From an uncultured Verrucomicrobiales bacterium (GTDB lineage: Bacteria; Verrucomicrobiota; Verrucomicrobiia; Verrucomicrobiales; Akkermansiaceae), in NCBI GenBank assembly GCA_937916135.1, contig CALFTQ010000139.1:1-6309 (forward strand): DNA of 6,309 nt, given 5' to 3'. The notes beneath the pieces were generated by a model. The model was not told the origin of the DNA. It did no database searches and saw only the letters and a list, made by a program, of their open reading frames with translations. The position numbers and the translations under genes were made by a program. Within the stretch, counting starts at the first letter, position 1, and every line of letters starts with the position of its first letter. This document shows positions 4,189 to 6,309 of the stretch, in pieces.

Positions 4189-6168
4189 ATGAAAATTCAA
4201 ACCATCATCGCCGGTCTGGCACTCTGTCTCTGCGGATTCACACCGGCAGATGCCGCCCCCCGCTTCCCCTCAGGTGGAAGCCTTTTTCTGGCCGATACCG
4301 GCTCTGTCATCAAGAAAAAAGAAAAGCGGGCTTTCCGAACGATTCGACAAGAAGCCGATGCGGACGCAGGGGGGGATGACATTCTCGGTCAGCATCCCTT
4401 CCCCCGCTATACGGACTACTCCCGCCTCAACCTGGGGCCGAAACGCATGGAGAAAACCTACCGCCTGCGAGTCTTCAGAGCCTACCGGCCGGTGGAAGAC
4501 CTGAGCCGCAAGCTCAAAATCAGCCGCTATTCCAGCTACGAAAACCCCACGGGCATCGTCTTCGAAGCAGGAGATACCATCGGCATCCGCATGGAGGGCA
4601 AGCCCCGCACCAAGGTGGAATTCATCGTGCGCGACTTCCGGGAACACGGCAGAGAAACCCGCTTCCCGATTAACCAGGGGGTCAACCATTTCACCGTTGA
4701 ACACTTCGGGCACGGCTACGTGAACTACCGGGACTCCGACCCGGATACCGCACCACCCATCAAGATGCAGATAGAGGGCGGCTACATCAACGGCGTCTTC
4801 ACCCACCATGATGACTCCCGGGTGTGGAAGCACATGATGAAGCACGCCCGGAGCGAGATGTTCGACATCCTGGGAGAGCGCACCCAGTGGGTACTGGACA
4901 CCAGGGCCCTGCGCGAACACTGCCCGGAAAAAGGGCCTGAACTCATCAAGCTGTATGATGAACAGATGAAACTGGAGCAACAGCTCCTCGGCTGGGAATG
5001 GGAGGGAATCCACCCCGGCAACCATATTCTCGGCCGTGCCAACTGGAACAAAAAGACCTACATGCACGCCGACGGCCTGGGCGCCTCCTTCGTGGTGGGC
5101 GTTACCAGCGGGCTGGTGAAGGTGGACGAAGTGCGGCGCAAGGGCGCCTGGGGCACCTCCCACGAGTTCGGGCATGTGAACCAGACCCGCCCGGGCATGA
5201 TGTGGACCGGCACCTGCGAAACCACAGTCAACATCTTCTCCCAGCTGGTAAACTACCGGTTCAACCCCAACGAAGTACGCCTGGAGCACGAGAACTGCCG
5301 CACACTGGAAGGCCCCTGGGTGCGCGGTGGCCGGTTCGACTGCTTTGTGAACAGCGCCATCGTGAACCGGGAACTCTGGCAATTCCAGCGCGGCCCGGAC
5401 GATGGCGACCGCAAGCCCGGCCCCATCTGCGGCGACAGTTTCGTCATCCTCTGCCCCATGTGGCAGATGTACCTGTACAACACGGAGGTGCTGGGCAACA
5501 AGCTTTTCTACCCACGCATCTTCAAAAACGTGCGCGATACGGATGAAAGCAAGTGGACAGTGGGGCAGCTGCGCATGAAATACCTGGACCGCTGCTGCGA
5601 CTCTGCCCGGCTCGATTTCTCCGATTATTTCCTGCACACCGGCATGCTCGCCGTCATGAACCGCCACGTGAACGACTACTCCTCCCACTGGGTCACCATC
5701 ACAGAGGATATGTGCCGCGCTTCCCTGGAGCATGCCCGCCAGTATCCGAAACCGGATTCGCCCGTTGTGTTCTACCTCACGGTCAACAGCGTCCCCATCT
5801 ACCGCGACAAGCTGGATATCAAGCCCAGCCCCGATTTCAGGCCGCAGATAACCGAACGCCCCAGCAGGCGATTCACCGTGCCGGGAGACAAGTGGGCCAA
5901 TGCGGTGGCCTTCGAGGTATACAACGGAGACAAACTCATCCGCGTGTGCCTGAAAGGCCTGAACCAGAAAGACAACCAATCCACCGATGTGCTCCTGCCG
6001 CCGGGAGCCACCACCGTCATGGCCGTGCAGTGGGATGGCAAGCGCTTCATCATCTACAACACCGGGGGCGAAGGTATCGATAACAAGCCCGACAAATGCT
6101 TCGGCCCCGGCCAGTTCCGCCCCGCCGAACCGAAAAAGGGGAAGAAGCACAGGAAGAAGAATGATTGA
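4189..6168 (+). CDS. Secreted M60-family (mucinase-type) zinc metallopeptidase
   Basis: Protein of 659 residues. A signal peptide (1-22) ends in ADA with likely cleavage before Ala-Pro. Residues 90-200 fit the M60-like N-terminal beta domain, with NPTGIVFEAGDTIGI at 119-133. The catalytic gluzincin core carries HEFGH at 325-329; His325 and His329 would bind zinc and Glu326 would be the base. WTGTCETTVNIFSQL follows, where Glu344, 14 residues after His329, fits the third zinc ligand. Beta-rich segments at about 526-625 form a C-terminal domain, and the tail is very basic (KKGKKHRKK). Characterised M60 enzymes from Akkermansia and Bacteroides cut O-glycosylated mucins, so a role in mucin or glycoprotein breakdown is inferred. 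The start has no Shine-Dalgarno sequence; translation is probably coupled to the ankyrin gene 12 bases upstream. Eight or more cysteines lie in the mature part. The true substrate is unknown. Confidence 0.93.
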   Translation: MKIQTIIAGLALCLCGFTPADAAPRFPSGGSLFLADTGSVIKKKEKRAFRTIRQEADADAGGDDILGQHPFPRYTDYSRLNLGPKRMEKTYRLRVFRAYRPVEDLSRKLKISRYSSYENPTGIVFEAGDTIGIRMEGKPRTKVEFIVRDFREHGRETRFPINQGVNHFTVEHFGHGYVNYRDSDPDTAPPIKMQIEGGYINGVFTHHDDSRVWKHMMKHARSEMFDILGERTQWVLDTRALREHCPEKGPELIKLYDEQMKLEQQLLGWEWEGIHPGNHILGRANWNKKTYMHADGLGASFVVGVTSGLVKVDEVRRKGAWGTSHEFGHVNQTRPGMMWTGTCETTVNIFSQLVNYRFNPNEVRLEHENCRTLEGPWVRGGRFDCFVNSAIVNRELWQFQRGPDDGDRKPGPICGDSFVILCPMWQMYLYNTEVLGNKLFYPRIFKNVRDTDESKWTVGQLRMKYLDRCCDSARLDFSDYFLHTGMLAVMNRHVNDYSSHWVTITEDMCRASLEHARQYPKPDSPVVFYLTVNSVPIYRDKLDIKPSPDFRPQITERPSRRFTVPGDKWANAVAFEVYNGDKLIRVCLKGLNQKDNQSTDVLLPPGATTVMAVQWDGKRFIIYNTGGEGIDNKPDKCFGPGQFRPAEPKKGKKHRKKND

Positions 6169-6169
6169 T

Positions 6170-6193
6170 GAGGCAATTAAAGAATATTGCTTT
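6170..6193 (+). other. Weak stem-loop after the peptidase gene
   Basis: GCAAT (6173-6177) pairs with ATTGC (6186-6190), extendable by one A-U and two G-U pairs at 6170-6172 and 6191-6193. Only three T follow, so it is at best a poor terminator. No better terminator for the ankyrin-peptidase operon is seen before the window ends. Confidence 0.25.
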
Positions 6194-6204
6194 GACGAAA
6201 CGCC

Positions 6205-6309
6205 AAATTGATGTTTGTCGGGCAGTTGGTGAGCCGCAGGCGAACGGAATTCCGAGCCCGTGAAACGGGCGACATACCCATAGCGAGCAATCGTGCTTTG
6301 TGTCATACA
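6205..6309. repeat. Hairpin-rich non-coding stretch, possible edge of a dispersed element
   Basis: This stretch does not look like the protein genes around it. Within 65 bases it packs GCC-GCA-GGC (6233-6241), the palindrome CGGAATTCCG (6245-6254), the hairpin GCCCGT-GAA-ACGGGC (6256-6270) and AGCA-ATCG-TGCT (6286-6297). The composition and stacked small stems suggest a structured RNA or an intergenic repeat that continues past the right edge. A frame is open from an ATG at 6211 to the window end, but its Arg-rich product (VSRRRTEFRARE) looks like translated repeat rather than a protein. The left boundary is a guess and strand is unknown. Confidence 0.35.

Noticed and set aside
4189..4254. 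Possible lipoprotein signal (LCLCG near residues 12-16 of the peptidase)
   Set aside because: The residue before the cysteine is Leu rather than Gly, Ala or Ser, and ADA at 20-22 gives a better ordinary signal-peptidase site.
4270..6306. A 678-codon open frame on the minus strand antisense to the M60 peptidase
   Set aside because: The plus-strand frame has a signal peptide and an intact zinc motif; the antisense product is a Val/His/Ala/Gly-rich sequence with no recognisable motif or start context.
6211..6309. Start of a new plus-strand gene running off the right edge
   Set aside because: There is no ribosome site, and the product is an Arg-rich translation of the hairpin-rich stretch; a structured non-coding element fits better.

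Overview
The window reads as a chromosomal segment of a Gram-negative bacterium with moderately high GC. A mucinase-type M60 peptidase, an exported ankyrin protein next to it, and start codons that often lack a Shine-Dalgarno sequence would fit an Akkermansia-like verrucomicrobial gut organism. That assignment is inference; no rRNA or other marker is present to prove it.

The left third is on the minus strand. It holds the first 117 codons of pheT, cut by the window edge, and the complete pheS. These are the two subunits of phenylalanyl-tRNA synthetase, arranged as a pheS-pheT operon with a 30-base gap. A near-consensus promoter sits almost on the pheS start codon, and a perfect inverted repeat lies just upstream of it. 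Further upstream, also on the minus strand, is a small self-contained transcription unit. It has a promoter, a hairpin at the predicted 5' end, a ribosome binding site, a 36-codon gene for a secreted-looking peptide with two NTLPPTPE repeats, and a rho-independent terminator.

The right two thirds are on the plus strand. A 339-residue signal-peptide and single-membrane-span protein of unknown function starts at 1948 and ends before a strong terminator at 2994-3029. A likely operon of two exported proteins follows: an ankyrin-repeat protein (3121-4176) and, 12 bases later, an M60-family zinc metallopeptidase (4189-6168) with HEFGH and a downstream glutamate. Members of this peptidase family cut mucin-type O-glycoproteins. 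The ankyrin protein may be a binding partner or regulator of the peptidase.

The last ~100 bases (about 6205-6309) look non-coding and rich in small hairpins. They resemble the edge of a dispersed structured element that continues outside the window. No tRNA, rRNA, CRISPR array, transposase or phage gene is visible.
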